Numbered from the stretch's first letter, positions 41,774-50,721 are shown. The stretch is DNA of 64,000 nt from Actinobacteria bacterium UBA4426 (GCA_002390705.1 DGQA01000044.1:1-64000); one strand, 5' to 3'. Notes: generated from the sequence alone by a model not told the origin. Numbers and translations are program-made.

Positions 41774-43000
41774 TTATCGAGTCATCAGCGGTAGGCCGCG
41801 GTCCACGGCATAACTCTGCGGAATGCGGAAATCCTTGTCCGCAACCATCGATTCTGCGAGCAACTGAGCCATCATGGGGCCAAGGGTGAATCCGGTTGTA
41901 GCGATGCACACGTGATATCCGGGTAGACTTTGTGACTCGCCCACTATGGGTGACAGATCATTCATGAAAGCCATGACTCCAGACCACGTACGGACTAGTC
42001 TGACATCTTGAAGCATCGGCATTACCCGTAGGGCAACAGCCGCATTTCCCGCCGCGCTTGCCCAGTAATTTGAATACCTCTGTGGTTGCAACTCAGGTCG
42101 GGCGGGCCACCCGCCACCGATAATGAACGTTCCCTTGGACGTTTGCTTGAGTGTCAACCGCCGTCCGATGTGTTGTAACATGGGCGTAAGAATCGGTTCA
42201 CGCGGCTCAGTGACGTTTACGTGCAATCCCTCAGCATGGATTGGCAATGAATGCCCTAAGAGCATGCTGATGTCGTTAGCCCATGCACCTGCCGCATTGA
42301 CAAGGCGACGCGCCTGGACAACTCCGCGTGAAGTCTGAACTATGAATCGAACCCCATCCTTGCCGTCAACTCTTTCAATCGAGGTAACCGCTGCTTGGGT
42401 GCGTACTTGAGCACCCAATTCCTGGGCCCGCATAAGGATCAGGGGGACGGCCAAGAGCGGATCGGCATGGCCTTCGCGGGGGCAAAAACTCGCGCCCTTT
42501 ATGTCAGATGCCAGGTACGGCGCAAACTCTTTCAATTCCTTACCAGAAAGAACGTGAGTTTCGAGTCCAGCGGCCGCCTCAATTTTCTGTTTGCTATGAA
42601 GAAGTCGAAACTCTTCATCTGTTTCAGCTACCATCAGCCCACCTGTTTCGTGGACGCCTAGATCCACCTTGAGATCCCCTTCAAGACTTTTCCAGAGATC
42701 TGCTGCTTCAGTGTGCAAGCGCACTTCGGTCAGCAAACGATCCATGTCGTCTTTGGGGTCAGAACTTGTCAATTGGTGCAACGCGATTTGGAAATGAAAG
42801 CTCCCTGCATTGGTGCCAGAAGCTTCTCGATTAATTTCTCCTCGCTCCAAGACTAAAGATTCAACACCTCTCTGGCCAAGGAAGTACGCAAGAGAGGACC
42901 CGACAATCCCACCGCCCACGATAAGTACATCGACCTCCATTGGAAGCGGTTCCAAGAATTCAAAACTTGCACTCTGTGATTCCAATAATTGTTCGATCAT
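41774..43000 (-). CDS. FAD-dependent DAO-family beta subunit of amine dehydrogenase, copy 1
   Basis: A 408-residue D-amino-acid-oxidase-like flavoprotein. The dinucleotide motif VLIVGGGIVGSSLAY lies near residues 25-39, followed by EASGTNAGSFH, FCPREGHADPLL and the C-terminal TTGFTLGPMMAQLL. The layout matches the catalytic beta subunits OoxB/HcnC/LhpB, which oxidise secondary amines such as opines or D-hydroxyproline. ATG 43000 was preferred (GAGAGGACTAGGA upstream); it begins four bases after the alpha-subunit stop, so the two are coupled. The paralogue at 48040-49209 keeps the same FCPxEGxAxPLLAxP signature. The substrate cannot be determined. Confidence 0.87.
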   Translation of the reverse strand: MIEQLLESQSASFEFLEPLPMEVDVLIVGGGIVGSSLAYFLGQRGVESLVLERGEINREASGTNAGSFHFQIALHQLTSSDPKDDMDRLLTEVRLHTEAADLWKSLEGDLKVDLGVHETGGLMVAETDEEFRLLHSKQKIEAAAGLETHVLSGKELKEFAPYLASDIKGASFCPREGHADPLLAVPLILMRAQELGAQVRTQAAVTSIERVDGKDGVRFIVQTSRGVVQARRLVNAAGAWANDISMLLGHSLPIHAEGLHVNVTEPREPILTPMLQHIGRRLTLKQTSKGTFIIGGGWPARPELQPQRYSNYWASAAGNAAVALRVMPMLQDVRLVRTWSGVMAFMNDLSPIVGESQSLPGYHVCIATTGFTLGPMMAQLLAESMVADKDFRIPQSYAVDRGLPLMTR

Positions 43001-43004
43001 GTTC

Positions 43005-44450
43005 CTAGTCCTCTCCTGGAGTGAAAAATTTCTCGGAAACAACAGATGAATCCGCGATTCTACCCAAAGGAATTGGTCTTAATGGGAACCGCGGAGTGTT
43101 CATGGGAATATCCTTCACATTCATCCCAGTTCTTGACGCAATTCGCGCGGCTATGTGTCGCTGACAGTTGCGCCCTTGGCACAATCCCATCCCGGCTCTT
43201 GTTAAAGACTTAATGCTCATGGTGTCGGCTCCGTAATGCATTGCAATATCTATTTCCCGAACCGTAACTTCTTCGCAGCGGCACACGATGGTCGATTCAG
43301 TAGCTAGCGAATATGCTCCATCTCCGAAACGATACATCCGATTTGTTGCTCTCACCAATTTTCGCTTTTGTCGTATCTTCTTTTGCTGATCAGCAATCTG
43401 CTTCTGGGCGATTGCCTGACTAACCTTTTTCTCTTCGAGAAGACAGTTAATGGCAGCGATTTTCCCTTGCGCCATGGCAACATAGACACCCTCGACTCCA
43501 GCTCCGTCTCCCACCGCCCACACGTGAGGCACTGAAGTTTTGCAATTCTCGTCTATAACGACGCAGAGCCCACCAAGGTCCTCATCCAGTGTTAACTCGC
43601 ACCCAAGTAAGCGAAGTGCTTCAACTGAAGGGCTGAAACCATAACCCAAACAGAGCCCATCTGCCTCAATAATCTGCTCAGTTCCGGGAATTGGATTCCA
43701 ATCCTTGTCCGAGGCAGCGTGCACGACCCTTTCCACGCAGCCATCACCCTCCGCTCGCACCACAATTCGACCGTAGGCCAGGGGGACTCTTTTTCTCAGC
43801 ATGTTCCACCGGTAGCGCACAGCATCAACTAAAAGATGAATGTTTCCAGGGACTGCACCCAAAATTTTGACGATATCAGTAGCTTGAGGCGGAGGGCCTG
43901 ATTCGAGCACCTGAACTAGATTTACACCGTAGCCGGACAATTGAGAGGGAAAGGCGAGCGCCAAGGGCCCGCTGCCTGCGAAAACTACTTTGCTTCCGAT
44001 ATTGATTTTTTGGGTCTTTACTAGTGTTTGCGCACCTCCTGCCGTAAAAACACCCGGTAATGTCCAACCAGGAAACACGATCGCTCTGTCAGCGGCTCCC
44101 GAAGCGATAATGATGTTCCGAGCGGTGATCTCTTGAGTCTGGCTTTCTCCTACCGAAAAAGTGATGCCCATTCCATCAATTGACGCAACAATGCAGTCAG
44201 TAAGAATGGTTGCATCTGATGCCTTGGCTGCATTGATCAACTCGGTCCCTCGATCGTAGTCCTTGCCGAGGCGAGCAATCTTCGGATCGACGACAAAGCC
44301 CGTCCCCAATTGCTTGTATATCTGACCGCCAAGTGACACCCGCTCCTCGAGTAAAACTGTTTTAAGCCCACCCGCAGAAGCCACGACTGCTGCCGACAGG
44401 CCACTTGGGCCACCTCCAACAATTGCAACATCAAAATCTTCCAGTGAGAT
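43005..44450 (-). CDS. FAD/NAD-binding alpha subunit with C-terminal [2Fe-2S] site, copy 1; non-canonical start
   Basis: A protein of about 481 residues corresponding to OoxA/HcnB/LhpF alpha subunits. The first FAD motif VAIVGGGPSGLSAA is encoded at about 44394-44435, upstream of the first ATG/GTG/TTG in this frame (GTG 44384). The likely start is ATC 44450, since AAGGAGG ends six bases upstream; GTC 44453 or CTG 44444 are alternatives. A second nucleotide motif VVFAGSGPLALAF lies mid-protein, and the C-terminus has a BFD-like cysteine set (CRCEE and CQGRNC). It passes electrons from the beta subunit to an acceptor. The gene follows the ABC importer genes after a strong inverted repeat. Confidence 0.85.
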   Translation of the reverse strand: MSLEDFDVAIVGGGPSGLSAAVVASAGGLKTVLLEERVSLGGQIYKQLGTGFVVDPKIARLGKDYDRGTELINAAKASDATILTDCIVASIDGMGITFSVGESQTQEITARNIIIASGAADRAIVFPGWTLPGVFTAGGAQTLVKTQKINIGSKVVFAGSGPLALAFPSQLSGYGVNLVQVLESGPPPQATDIVKILGAVPGNIHLLVDAVRYRWNMLRKRVPLAYGRIVVRAEGDGCVERVVHAASDKDWNPIPGTEQIIEADGLCLGYGFSPSVEALRLLGCELTLDEDLGGLCVVIDENCKTSVPHVWAVGDGAGVEGVYVAMAQGKIAAINCLLEEKKVSQAIAQKQIADQQKKIRQKRKLVRATNRMYRFGDGAYSLATESTIVCRCEEVTVREIDIAMHYGADTMSIKSLTRAGMGLCQGRNCQRHIAARIASRTGMNVKDIPMNTPRFPLRPIPLGRIADSSVVSEKFFTPGED

Positions 44451-44481
44451 GACGATCCTCCTTCGACTGCAAAAAGCACAG

Positions 44482-44520
44482 AACAGGTTGCAACGGAAGT
44501 CTATTCCGTTGCAACCTGTT
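44482..44520. repeat. Perfect 17-base inverted repeat (hairpin) between binding-protein and alpha-subunit genes
   Basis: AACAGGTTGCAACGGAA, loop of five bases, then the exact reverse complement TTCCGTTGCAACCTGTT. On the minus-strand transcript it lies about 38 bases after the stop of the substrate-binding-protein gene and is followed seven bases later by TTTTT. It can act as a partial terminator or as a 3' stabiliser that raises the level of the binding protein over the dehydrogenase genes. An operator is the other option given the symmetry. Confidence 0.75.
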
Positions 44521-44557
44521 ACCGAGCATCGCTGATTTACTCTATTCAGGAGTCAAA

Positions 44558-45376
44558 TCAGCAGGTTTGAGGTAGTGCGGGCATGATTCCACCTTGCTCA
44601 ACTTCATACAATTCAGCCAATTGGCCGGACTCTTGAGCTGTACACAACCACTCATTGAGGTAATCTGCAAGCGCAGTGTTCCCCTTCTGAACAGCCCACG
44701 AACCATACTGAAGGGTCAGTGGATCTACGTCTACCCGCTTCAGCTGATCTGGGTTTGACGCATTGAACTGATCAAACAAGTAACTTTCAACCACGATTGC
44801 ATTCGCACGACCCGTTGCAACTTCAAGGAACGCTCCACTCTGGTCAGGCATTTCGACCAAGGTCGCCTTCGGGAACTCTTCTGCGATTAGCTTTGCCGCC
44901 GTGGATCCTTGCAGCGCCGAAATCTTGAAGTCACCGCTATTCCAGTCCATTAGATTAGATGAGGGCTTGGAATCCGCACCAGCCACCAGAATTTGAGCAT
45001 AGGGGACGTACTCTCGCGTGAAGTCAATGGACTCTGCACGCTCGGGAGTGTTGCTCAATCCAACTGAAACCATGTCAAACTGTCCAGCTTGCAATCCGGG
45101 GATTAAACCTGTGAAGTCAAGATCCTCGATCTCTAGTTCCACACCCAAATCGTCAGCTAGAGCATTGAGTAACGCAACGTCGTAGCCATCTGGCTCTCCT
45201 GCATCGTCACGGTACATCTGTGGCTTAAATTGCAATGTCATGCCAACCACGAGCTTGTCAGAATCGGATAAACCCAGATCCGCTGCTGCATCATCGGACG
45301 AACTACCGCAAGCGCTCAGGCTAAGTGCGATTACTGCACCCAGCGCCAGGCTTTTTATTCCATATTTTTTACTCAT
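44558..45376 (-). CDS. Polar amino-acid ABC transporter substrate-binding lipoprotein (SBP family 3)
   Basis: A 272-residue lipoprotein with leader and lipobox LSAC (C23). It carries the family 3 opening LVVGMTLQFKPQMYRDDAGEPDGYDV, written here in parts as LVVGMTLQFKPQ and GEPDGYDVALLNALAD, and the domain-2 stretch ISALQGSTAAKL. The aromatic/arginine residues that normally clamp the ligand alpha-amino/carboxylate are partly recognisable (PERAESIDFTREY). It delivers its ligand to the adjacent permease and ATPase (45455-47100). It is the only importer in the cluster and so probably sets its substrate. GAAGGAAAC precedes the ATG. Confidence 0.9.
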   Translation of the reverse strand: MSKKYGIKSLALGAVIALSLSACGSSSDDAAADLGLSDSDKLVVGMTLQFKPQMYRDDAGEPDGYDVALLNALADDLGVELEIEDLDFTGLIPGLQAGQFDMVSVGLSNTPERAESIDFTREYVPYAQILVAGADSKPSSNLMDWNSGDFKISALQGSTAAKLIAEEFPKATLVEMPDQSGAFLEVATGRANAIVVESYLFDQFNASNPDQLKRVDVDPLTLQYGSWAVQKGNTALADYLNEWLCTAQESGQLAELYEVEQGGIMPALPQTC

Positions 45377-45454
45377 TGTTTCCTTCTCTCTTTTGTGTAG
45401 GAGCAGAATTCCTGCCCGCCTGTATTATTTTGATTGCCGAAAAGAAATACGTAT

Positions 45455-46213
45455 TTAAGAATCACCATGCACCTCAATCAACTTGTTTATCCGGGTTGAT
45501 CTCCTGGAGGTGAGAAGCGTCGCAAAAAATCCATTAGTTGGCGTTGATAGAGTTTTTTCTAGTGTGCGGAACATGAAGTCAAGTACGAATGCCAGCACCA
45601 CGTAGATAATTGCCGCCGTGGTGAAAAGTACAAACGGCTGGAAATATGTTGCATTAAGATTTTGTGTGACACGCACGATTTCGACAAGTCCTATGACAGT
45701 GAAAACAGATGTGTCCTTCACCATTCCTATGAACATGTTACCAATATTAGGAATTGCTATCTTGGTCGCTTGCGGAAGTTTCACGGAAAAAAATACTCTT
45801 CCGCTTGACATCCCTAAAGCCAATCCAGCTTCATTTTGACCAAGTGATAATGCTGTCAATGCAGAGCGAAAGATTTCAGCGAAGAAGGCGGAATATAGTA
45901 GCGTTAAGGCAATCACGCCGGCTTGGAACGTTGAGAAGTTATAACCTACCAGTAGCGACCAACCGAAGTAGACCCAAATGACGCTGACTAGTGCTGGAAT
46001 ACCCCGGAAAATGTTGATGTAAGCGGCTGCAAGAATCGATCCTGGTCGTCTCCCCATTCGTCCAAGCGCGAGAAGCATGCCAAAGACCATGGAGAGAACA
46101 AGTGCAACAGCGGAGACCTGTAGAGCAGTGACCAGCCCCCACCAAAACATATCGCGGTTATCCCAGACGAGTCCCCAATCATAGTTGACACTGCGAGCAG
46201 AAAAAGGCGTCAT
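45455..46213 (-). CDS. Amino-acid ABC transporter permease (HisM/GlnP type)
   Basis: A 252-residue inner-membrane protein with five or so helices of the His/Glu/Gln/Arg/opine permease family: YINIFRGIPALVSVIW and the EAA loop NEAGLALGMSSGRVFFSVKLPQA, here shown as NEAGLALGM and FFSVKLPQA. ATG 46213 overlaps the stop of the ATPase gene (ATGA), preferred over the upstream ATG 46255. One permease gene only, so it should form a homodimer. The transporter order is ATPase, permease, binding protein on the minus strand. Confidence 0.9.
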   Translation of the reverse strand: MTPFSARSVNYDWGLVWDNRDMFWWGLVTALQVSAVALVLSMVFGMLLALGRMGRRPGSILAAAYINIFRGIPALVSVIWVYFGWSLLVGYNFSTFQAGVIALTLLYSAFFAEIFRSALTALSLGQNEAGLALGMSSGRVFFSVKLPQATKIAIPNIGNMFIGMVKDTSVFTVIGLVEIVRVTQNLNATYFQPFVLFTTAAIIYVVLAFVLDFMFRTLEKTLSTPTNGFFATLLTSRRSTRINKLIEVHGDS

Positions 46214-47100
46214 AGCACGGATCCCATGAAAGCTTGGGTGCGTGGGTGACTGCATGACTCAAAAAACCCGCGCCCCCCGGTTTCTACTATTCGTCCTTCT
46301 TCCATAAACACATTGTGATCCCCTACTTCGCGCGCAAATCCTAATTCATGAGTGACAACGACCATGGTCATTCCCATAGTTGCTAGTCGACGCATGACAC
46401 TCAAAACTTCGCCGACTAGTTCCGGGTCAAGTGCAGAAGTCGGTTCGTCAAACAGCATTACTTCCGGGTCCAAGCTCAACGCTCTAGCGATTGCAACACG
46501 TTGCTGTTGTCCACCAGACATTTGAGCGGGAAAACTACCCGACCATTGCAAGAGGCCAACATCTCGCAAACTTTGCGCAGCTTTTTCTTCAGCGTCACGA
46601 CGCGACATTTTCTTCACCGAGCGAAGGGGCAGTGCGATGTTATGAATTGCAGTCAAGTGTGGGAAAAGGTTAAATTGTTGAAAGACCATCCCGATTGAAC
46701 GTCGCAGTTCCAGGGGTCGACCTCTGATAACTGACTCTTCCGTGGGATCTCCCGGGCCGTACTCAACTCCATTAAATTTCACTGATCCTGAGGTCGGTAC
46801 CTCTAGAAGATTGATTGATCGCAAAATCGTAGACTTCCCAGAGCCTGAAGGGCCAAACAGCACGACATGTTCGCCTTTGCTTACCGTCAGGTTTATTCCG
46901 TGGAGAACTTCATTTGTCCCAAACGTCTTTCGGACATCTCTCAACTCGACCTTGACTTCACCCAAAGTAGAATCTGTCACCGCGTTGGTTGCCACAGACA
47001 CCCCAATTTGTTCGGTTGGCGCACTAATCTTGCATAGCGCGCACACCATACATGATTTCCGGTCTTCATCTCCGCTCTTTTGCCGCACCCTTAACCACAT
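46210..47100 (-). CDS. Amino-acid ABC transporter ATP-binding protein (GlnQ/HisP type)
   Basis: An ATPase of up to 296 residues. Walker A GPSGSGKST, Q-loop VFQQFNLFPH, signature MSGGQQQRVAIARAL, Walker B VMLFDEPTSALDP and the switch histidine in VVVTHELGF are all present. The start is not settled: ATG 47100 gives an unusual cysteine-containing leader of ~50 residues before VKVELRDVRKTFG; ATG 47049, GTG 47001 or GTG 46995 would give a more normal protein. It begins 12 bases after the stop of the SDR gene, so that SDR belongs to the same transcript. Confidence 0.9.
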   Translation of the reverse strand: MWLRVRQKSGDEDRKSCMVCALCKISAPTEQIGVSVATNAVTDSTLGEVKVELRDVRKTFGTNEVLHGINLTVSKGEHVVLFGPSGSGKSTILRSINLLEVPTSGSVKFNGVEYGPGDPTEESVIRGRPLELRRSIGMVFQQFNLFPHLTAIHNIALPLRSVKKMSRRDAEEKAAQSLRDVGLLQWSGSFPAQMSGGQQQRVAIARALSLDPEVMLFDEPTSALDPELVGEVLSVMRRLATMGMTMVVVTHELGFAREVGDHNVFMEEGRIVETGGRGFFESCSHPRTQAFMGSVL

Positions 47101-47112
47101 TGTTACGAACGT

Positions 47113-47856
47113 TTAAGTCAGCCACCCACCATCGACAACGAGGGTGTGTCCACAAACGTAACTTGCTGCATCTGAGGACAAGAAAACGCATGCTTCACCA
47201 ATTTCATTTGGCTCCCCCAACCGTTTCATTGGGATTTTTTTTTCTGCCATTTCTTGAAGTTGCTGATCAGTTGACAGTTGCTTAGTCAGCTTTGTTGCAA
47301 CAGTACCCGGCGCTATTGCGTTCACCCTGACCCCAGCGGGAGCAACTTCCTTGGCAACTGCACCCACCAGAGAACGAACAGCCCCTTTGGAACTGTCATA
47401 CACGGTCATGTGTCCAGTGGAAGCAGTAAAACTTGACGTGGATGCTATCGCGATTATCGCGCCGCTTCCCCGCTTCGCCATACATTTGAAGGCAGCCTGT
47501 ATTGTAAAATACGTGCCTTTGACATTTACTGAATAGAGCCAGTCGAATTCAGTTTCCGTTACCAAGGCGAACGACTTCTCGAAGGCAACACCGGCATTGG
47601 CTACGACCGTGCTTAATGGAGTGTCTCGATCTATCTCTTCAATTTGCCTACTCAGATCGCGAACATCTGTCACGTCAACAAAGGCATGTGAAACGTCAAA
47701 ACCCTCGGCGACAAGGTCTCGAACCGTTTGTTGCAAGGGCGAATCCTCTAAATCAGCGGCAATCACGTGATAACCCTTTCGGCCAAAAGCCCACGCAATT
47801 CCTGCGCCTATACCCTGAGCCGCTCCAGTAATTAGAACATTCTTGACTTCATTCAT
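47113..47856 (-). CDS. Short-chain dehydrogenase/reductase, copy 1 of 3
   Basis: A 247-residue classical SDR: coenzyme motif TGAAQGIGAGIA near residue 10, NAGV near 88, catalytic Ser in ASTSSF and YDSSK with the catalytic Tyr and Lys near 152-156, and the C-terminal GHTLVVDGGW. Asp in AADLED at the end of beta 2 suggests NAD(H) preference. GAAGGACC precedes ATG 47856. It is the first gene of a transcript leading into the importer and the first amine-dehydrogenase module, with 184 bases of upstream space. The substrate is unknown, probably a hydroxy or keto intermediate. Confidence 0.87.
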   Translation of the reverse strand: MNEVKNVLITGAAQGIGAGIAWAFGRKGYHVIAADLEDSPLQQTVRDLVAEGFDVSHAFVDVTDVRDLSRQIEEIDRDTPLSTVVANAGVAFEKSFALVTETEFDWLYSVNVKGTYFTIQAAFKCMAKRGSGAIIAIASTSSFTASTGHMTVYDSSKGAVRSLVGAVAKEVAPAGVRVNAIAPGTVATKLTKQLSTDQQLQEMAEKKIPMKRLGEPNEIGEACVFLSSDAASYVCGHTLVVDGGWLT

Positions 47857-47959
47857 GTTGCCAGGTCCTTCCCGTACATAGGTATTAGTGGATACACGAT
47901 GAACACTAAATGATCAGATACCTTTCGTAGCTTGTGAAATAATCGAAGTTAGAAGAAGA

Positions 47960-48017
47960 TCACCTCAACCACGTCCTACGGCATGAATTAAGCACGGATG
48001 AAAGTCCGCTGAGGTGA
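47960..48017. repeat. Spaced inverted repeat in the gap before the SDR gene
   Basis: TCACCTCA at 47960-47967 and its reverse complement TGAGGTGA at 48010-48017 flank 42 bases in the intergenic region 47857-48039. They could be two half-sites for a regulator of the minus-strand SDR-importer transcript. This is weak evidence, as eight-base arms can arise by chance. Confidence 0.25.
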
Positions 48018-48039
48018 CCCGAAACGCTCGCCGTAGTAG

Positions 48040-49209
48040 TCACTTAAATCTATTCAGTGCAAATTTCGATAAGTCTCGGCTGGATCTGTCTGTGAGAGCC
48101 AATTCTGCAAGAGTGTGCCCCATAAGCGGTCCGGCAGAAAATCCCATTGCGGGGAATAGTCCAAAAAAAGCACCTGGTGTCCCGGGAATCTCGCCCAGCA
48201 TCGGCCGATGGTCCGGTGTTTCGTTTCCCACCCCTATCCAGGTTCTAATCACTTTCACAGAGGAAAGAGCTGGGACCACTTTCAAAGCCACACCCAAATT
48301 GGATCTCAAAGATTCAGGACTCAACGACGCCACTCCATTTTTGTCAACATGTGCTGGCCAACCACCTCCGATCAGCAGTGAACCTGATTTAGCCTGTTTG
48401 AGCGTGAGTTTCCCACCGGTAAAATAGAACAGGTAACTCACAAATTTTTCGACCTGCTCGGTCACGCTTACTTGGACCGGGCCATCCACTATCGATTGGC
48501 TCGGGACTTGTGACTGGCTAAGCCTGGACAGTGCCTCGCGTGAAGTGAGCACCAATGTTTTGCACCGGTATTCCCCCTCGCTTGTGGTGAGAGAAAAACC
48601 ACTCCCCTGCCTTTGCGCATGCACGAGTTCAACCCCTGTTCGAATTGATGCCCCATTTATCCGAGCTTGTCGAGCAAAGGCTGGTGTGGCCAATAACGGG
48701 TTGGCCTTGCCCTCAATCGGACAAAAAGCCGCCCCAATCATATTTTCTGAGACATATGGCGCCTTGGCGTGCAATTCATCTTTGTTTAAAAGTACCGAGT
48801 TGATCCCTACAGATTTTTCTAGTTCAACTTTAGCGTGAAGTTGCTTCAGATCCTCTTCAGTTTCAGCAACCATAATCCCGCCGTGGAATGAGGTCTCCAA
48901 GTCAGTGTCTAACTCGCTTGACAGAGTCGACCACACCTTTACGGAATCTGCCAGAAAAGACAGTGCTGGCAGAAAACTTGTTGCCCAATCAATCCCCAAC
49001 TGCTCAAATGGCTCAAACTGAATCTGCCCATGCAAGCTCCCCGCGTTCCTACCCGAAGCTTGGGTATTGAGATCTGACTTTTCTAAAAGTGCGACATCCG
49101 CACCACTTTTTGATAGATAGTACGCGGCCGAAGCGCCCGTGATACCTCCGCCGACAACTATGAACTCAAACTGTTTAGTCGAAGGCGTGGCTCTTGATTT
49201 GTTATCCAC
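48040..49209 (-). CDS. FAD-dependent DAO-family beta subunit, copy 2
   Basis: A 389-residue flavoprotein paralogous to the gene at 41774-43000. The FAD motif is IVVGGGITGASAAYYL, then QASGRNAGSLHGQ, GGIMVAETEEDL, FCPIEGKANPLLATP and the C-terminal PAMGFSAGPLMGHTL. Similar order and spacing point to the same reaction type (oxidation of a secondary or N-substituted amino acid) on a different substrate. The GTG 49209 start has no ribosome site and only 48 bases separate it from the divergent DapA-family gene, so the message may be leaderless. Its electron-transfer partners may be the alpha subunits at 43005 or 63063. Confidence 0.85.
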   Translation of the reverse strand: MDNKSRATPSTKQFEFIVVGGGITGASAAYYLSKSGADVALLEKSDLNTQASGRNAGSLHGQIQFEPFEQLGIDWATSFLPALSFLADSVKVWSTLSSELDTDLETSFHGGIMVAETEEDLKQLHAKVELEKSVGINSVLLNKDELHAKAPYVSENMIGAAFCPIEGKANPLLATPAFARQARINGASIRTGVELVHAQRQGSGFSLTTSEGEYRCKTLVLTSREALSRLSQSQVPSQSIVDGPVQVSVTEQVEKFVSYLFYFTGGKLTLKQAKSGSLLIGGGWPAHVDKNGVASLSPESLRSNLGVALKVVPALSSVKVIRTWIGVGNETPDHRPMLGEIPGTPGAFFGLFPAMGFSAGPLMGHTLAELALTDRSSRDLSKFALNRFK

Positions 49210-49257
49210 CAGTCTTACATTACTATCAGAATCAAAATTGTGTACATAGGAGAAATG

Positions 49258-50187
49258 ATGAGCAACGAATTCAATGGCAGTTACGGAGTCCTAGTGACCC
49301 CCTTCACCCGAAATGGGGAATCAGTCGATTTTCAGGCGCTGCACAATTTGCTTGACTGGCAAATTAGTTGCGGATCGCCTGGGATAATCATGATGGGCAC
49401 GACCGGAGAGTTTCTTACGCTGAGTGACGATGAACGCTCCGCAGTTATTGAGTCAACCGTTACTCACATTGCCGGTCGTATCAACGTTCTAGTAGGAACT
49501 ATGAACGCGTACACGCCTAACGCAGTTCGTTATAGCAAGCAAGCCCAAGACCTAGGAGCGAACGGTCTCATGGTCCTCCCGCCTTATTATTACACCCCGA
49601 CCGAGGACGAAATCTACAATTATTACAAGGCAATCTGCGAAGCAACGTCAATCCCAATCATGATTTATAACAATCCATTTACCTCAAATATCGACATGTC
49701 CGCCTTATTCGTTGCCAAATTAGCCAAGTCTTTTGAGCAAATTAGATACATCAAAGAAGCCAGCATGGACGTTGCGCGTGTCTCGGATGTTATTGATGCC
49801 TCTGAAGGAGTCGTTAAGGTATTTGCGGGTGAACGTGTTGTCGAGTCATTTTTATTAGGAGCCACCGGCTACGTCAATCCGTATGCAAATTATATTCCCG
49901 AAGCTTCAACCGCAATCTGCAACCTTCTTGCCGCTGGACAGATTGACGATGCACGCACGTTAAGCAAGTACATCAATGAAATTGACCACATCATTGCCGA
50001 GGGGCACCCCACTTACGGGCACCAATGCTATTCAAAGGCGCTTGCAGCGCTTAGGGGATATCCCGTCGGAGACGTTCGACCACCATTGACCACCTTTGCT
50101 GGCCTTGGCGAAGAAGGTGTTCGTCGGATCAACCTAATTGAGCCACTTATTGATGCATTAAACGCAGAACTCGACAAGATCTTCTAG
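49258..50187 (+). CDS. DapA/NAL-family pyruvate-type aldolase or deaminase, copy 2
   Basis: A 309-residue TIM-barrel lyase of the dihydrodipicolinate synthase family: MMGTTGEFLTL near residue 45, Y137 in MIYNNPFTSN and Schiff-base K166 in IRYIKEAS. It is only distantly similar to copy 1 and closer in motif spelling to hydroxy-keto-acid aldolases and deaminases. ATG 49258 was chosen as AGGAG lies five bases before it. It is divergent from beta subunit copy 2 and so is probably regulated with it. The pairing of each beta subunit with its own DapA-family enzyme is a pattern of this island. Confidence 0.87.
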   Translation: MSNEFNGSYGVLVTPFTRNGESVDFQALHNLLDWQISCGSPGIIMMGTTGEFLTLSDDERSAVIESTVTHIAGRINVLVGTMNAYTPNAVRYSKQAQDLGANGLMVLPPYYYTPTEDEIYNYYKAICEATSIPIMIYNNPFTSNIDMSALFVAKLAKSFEQIRYIKEASMDVARVSDVIDASEGVVKVFAGERVVESFLLGATGYVNPYANYIPEASTAICNLLAAGQIDDARTLSKYINEIDHIIAEGHPTYGHQCYSKALAALRGYPVGDVRPPLTTFAGLGEEGVRRINLIEPLIDALNAELDKIF

Positions 50188-50223
50188 CCACCAGGGGCTC
50201 TTCCATCTGTTGGGTAATGACAC

Positions 50224-50721
50224 ATGAGAGATGAGCGAAAAATGAATTCCAGTAATATCGAAGGTGATCATCTTCAATTATTGATTGACCAACAAGCAAT
50301 ACAGAATTGCATAATAAAGTACTGCTACTACTTTGACACAAATCAACCTGATCAACTTGTACAAATTTTCACTGATGACGCATCCATAGATTACGGGCCC
50401 GAGGTCAAAACCTTAAAAGGTCATCCAGAGATCTTGGCGACTATTTCACATGGATTGACACACACTTTTGCCGCTACCAGCCACCACGTCTCGAATTTCA
50501 TGGTCGAGGTGACAGATTCCCAGTCAGCAACTCTCATTTGTTATTTATATGCGTGGCACCAATATAAGGAAACTGGGAATGTTGGGTACTTATGGGGTCA
50601 ATACAGTCTCCACTTAAAACGCGTCCGTAACCACTGGAAAATTTGCGATCTCGTTCTTAGAGGAACCGCCACGCAGGATTTTCATCGGGCAAATATGCAT
50701 TCAATCGGTCGAATGAATTAG
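50224..50721 (+). CDS. SnoaL-like (NTF2-fold) protein
   Basis: A protein of about 165 residues with the SnoaL_4 layout: an N-terminal helix DQQAIQNCIIKYCYYFD, then LVQIFTDDASIDYGP, SHHVSNF in the middle and LVLRGTATQDF towards the end. NTF2-fold proteins of this type are small dehydratases, isomerases or hydratases with His/Asp in a cone-shaped pocket; H and D residues are present but the reaction is unknown. The start is ATG 50224 or ATG 50242. It follows DapA-family copy 2 by 36 bases on the same strand and may act on its product. The end overlaps the convergent SDR gene by four bases. Confidence 0.75.
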   Translation: MRDERKMNSSNIEGDHLQLLIDQQAIQNCIIKYCYYFDTNQPDQLVQIFTDDASIDYGPEVKTLKGHPEILATISHGLTHTFAATSHHVSNFMVEVTDSQSATLICYLYAWHQYKETGNVGYLWGQYSLHLKRVRNHWKICDLVLRGTATQDFHRANMHSIGRMN

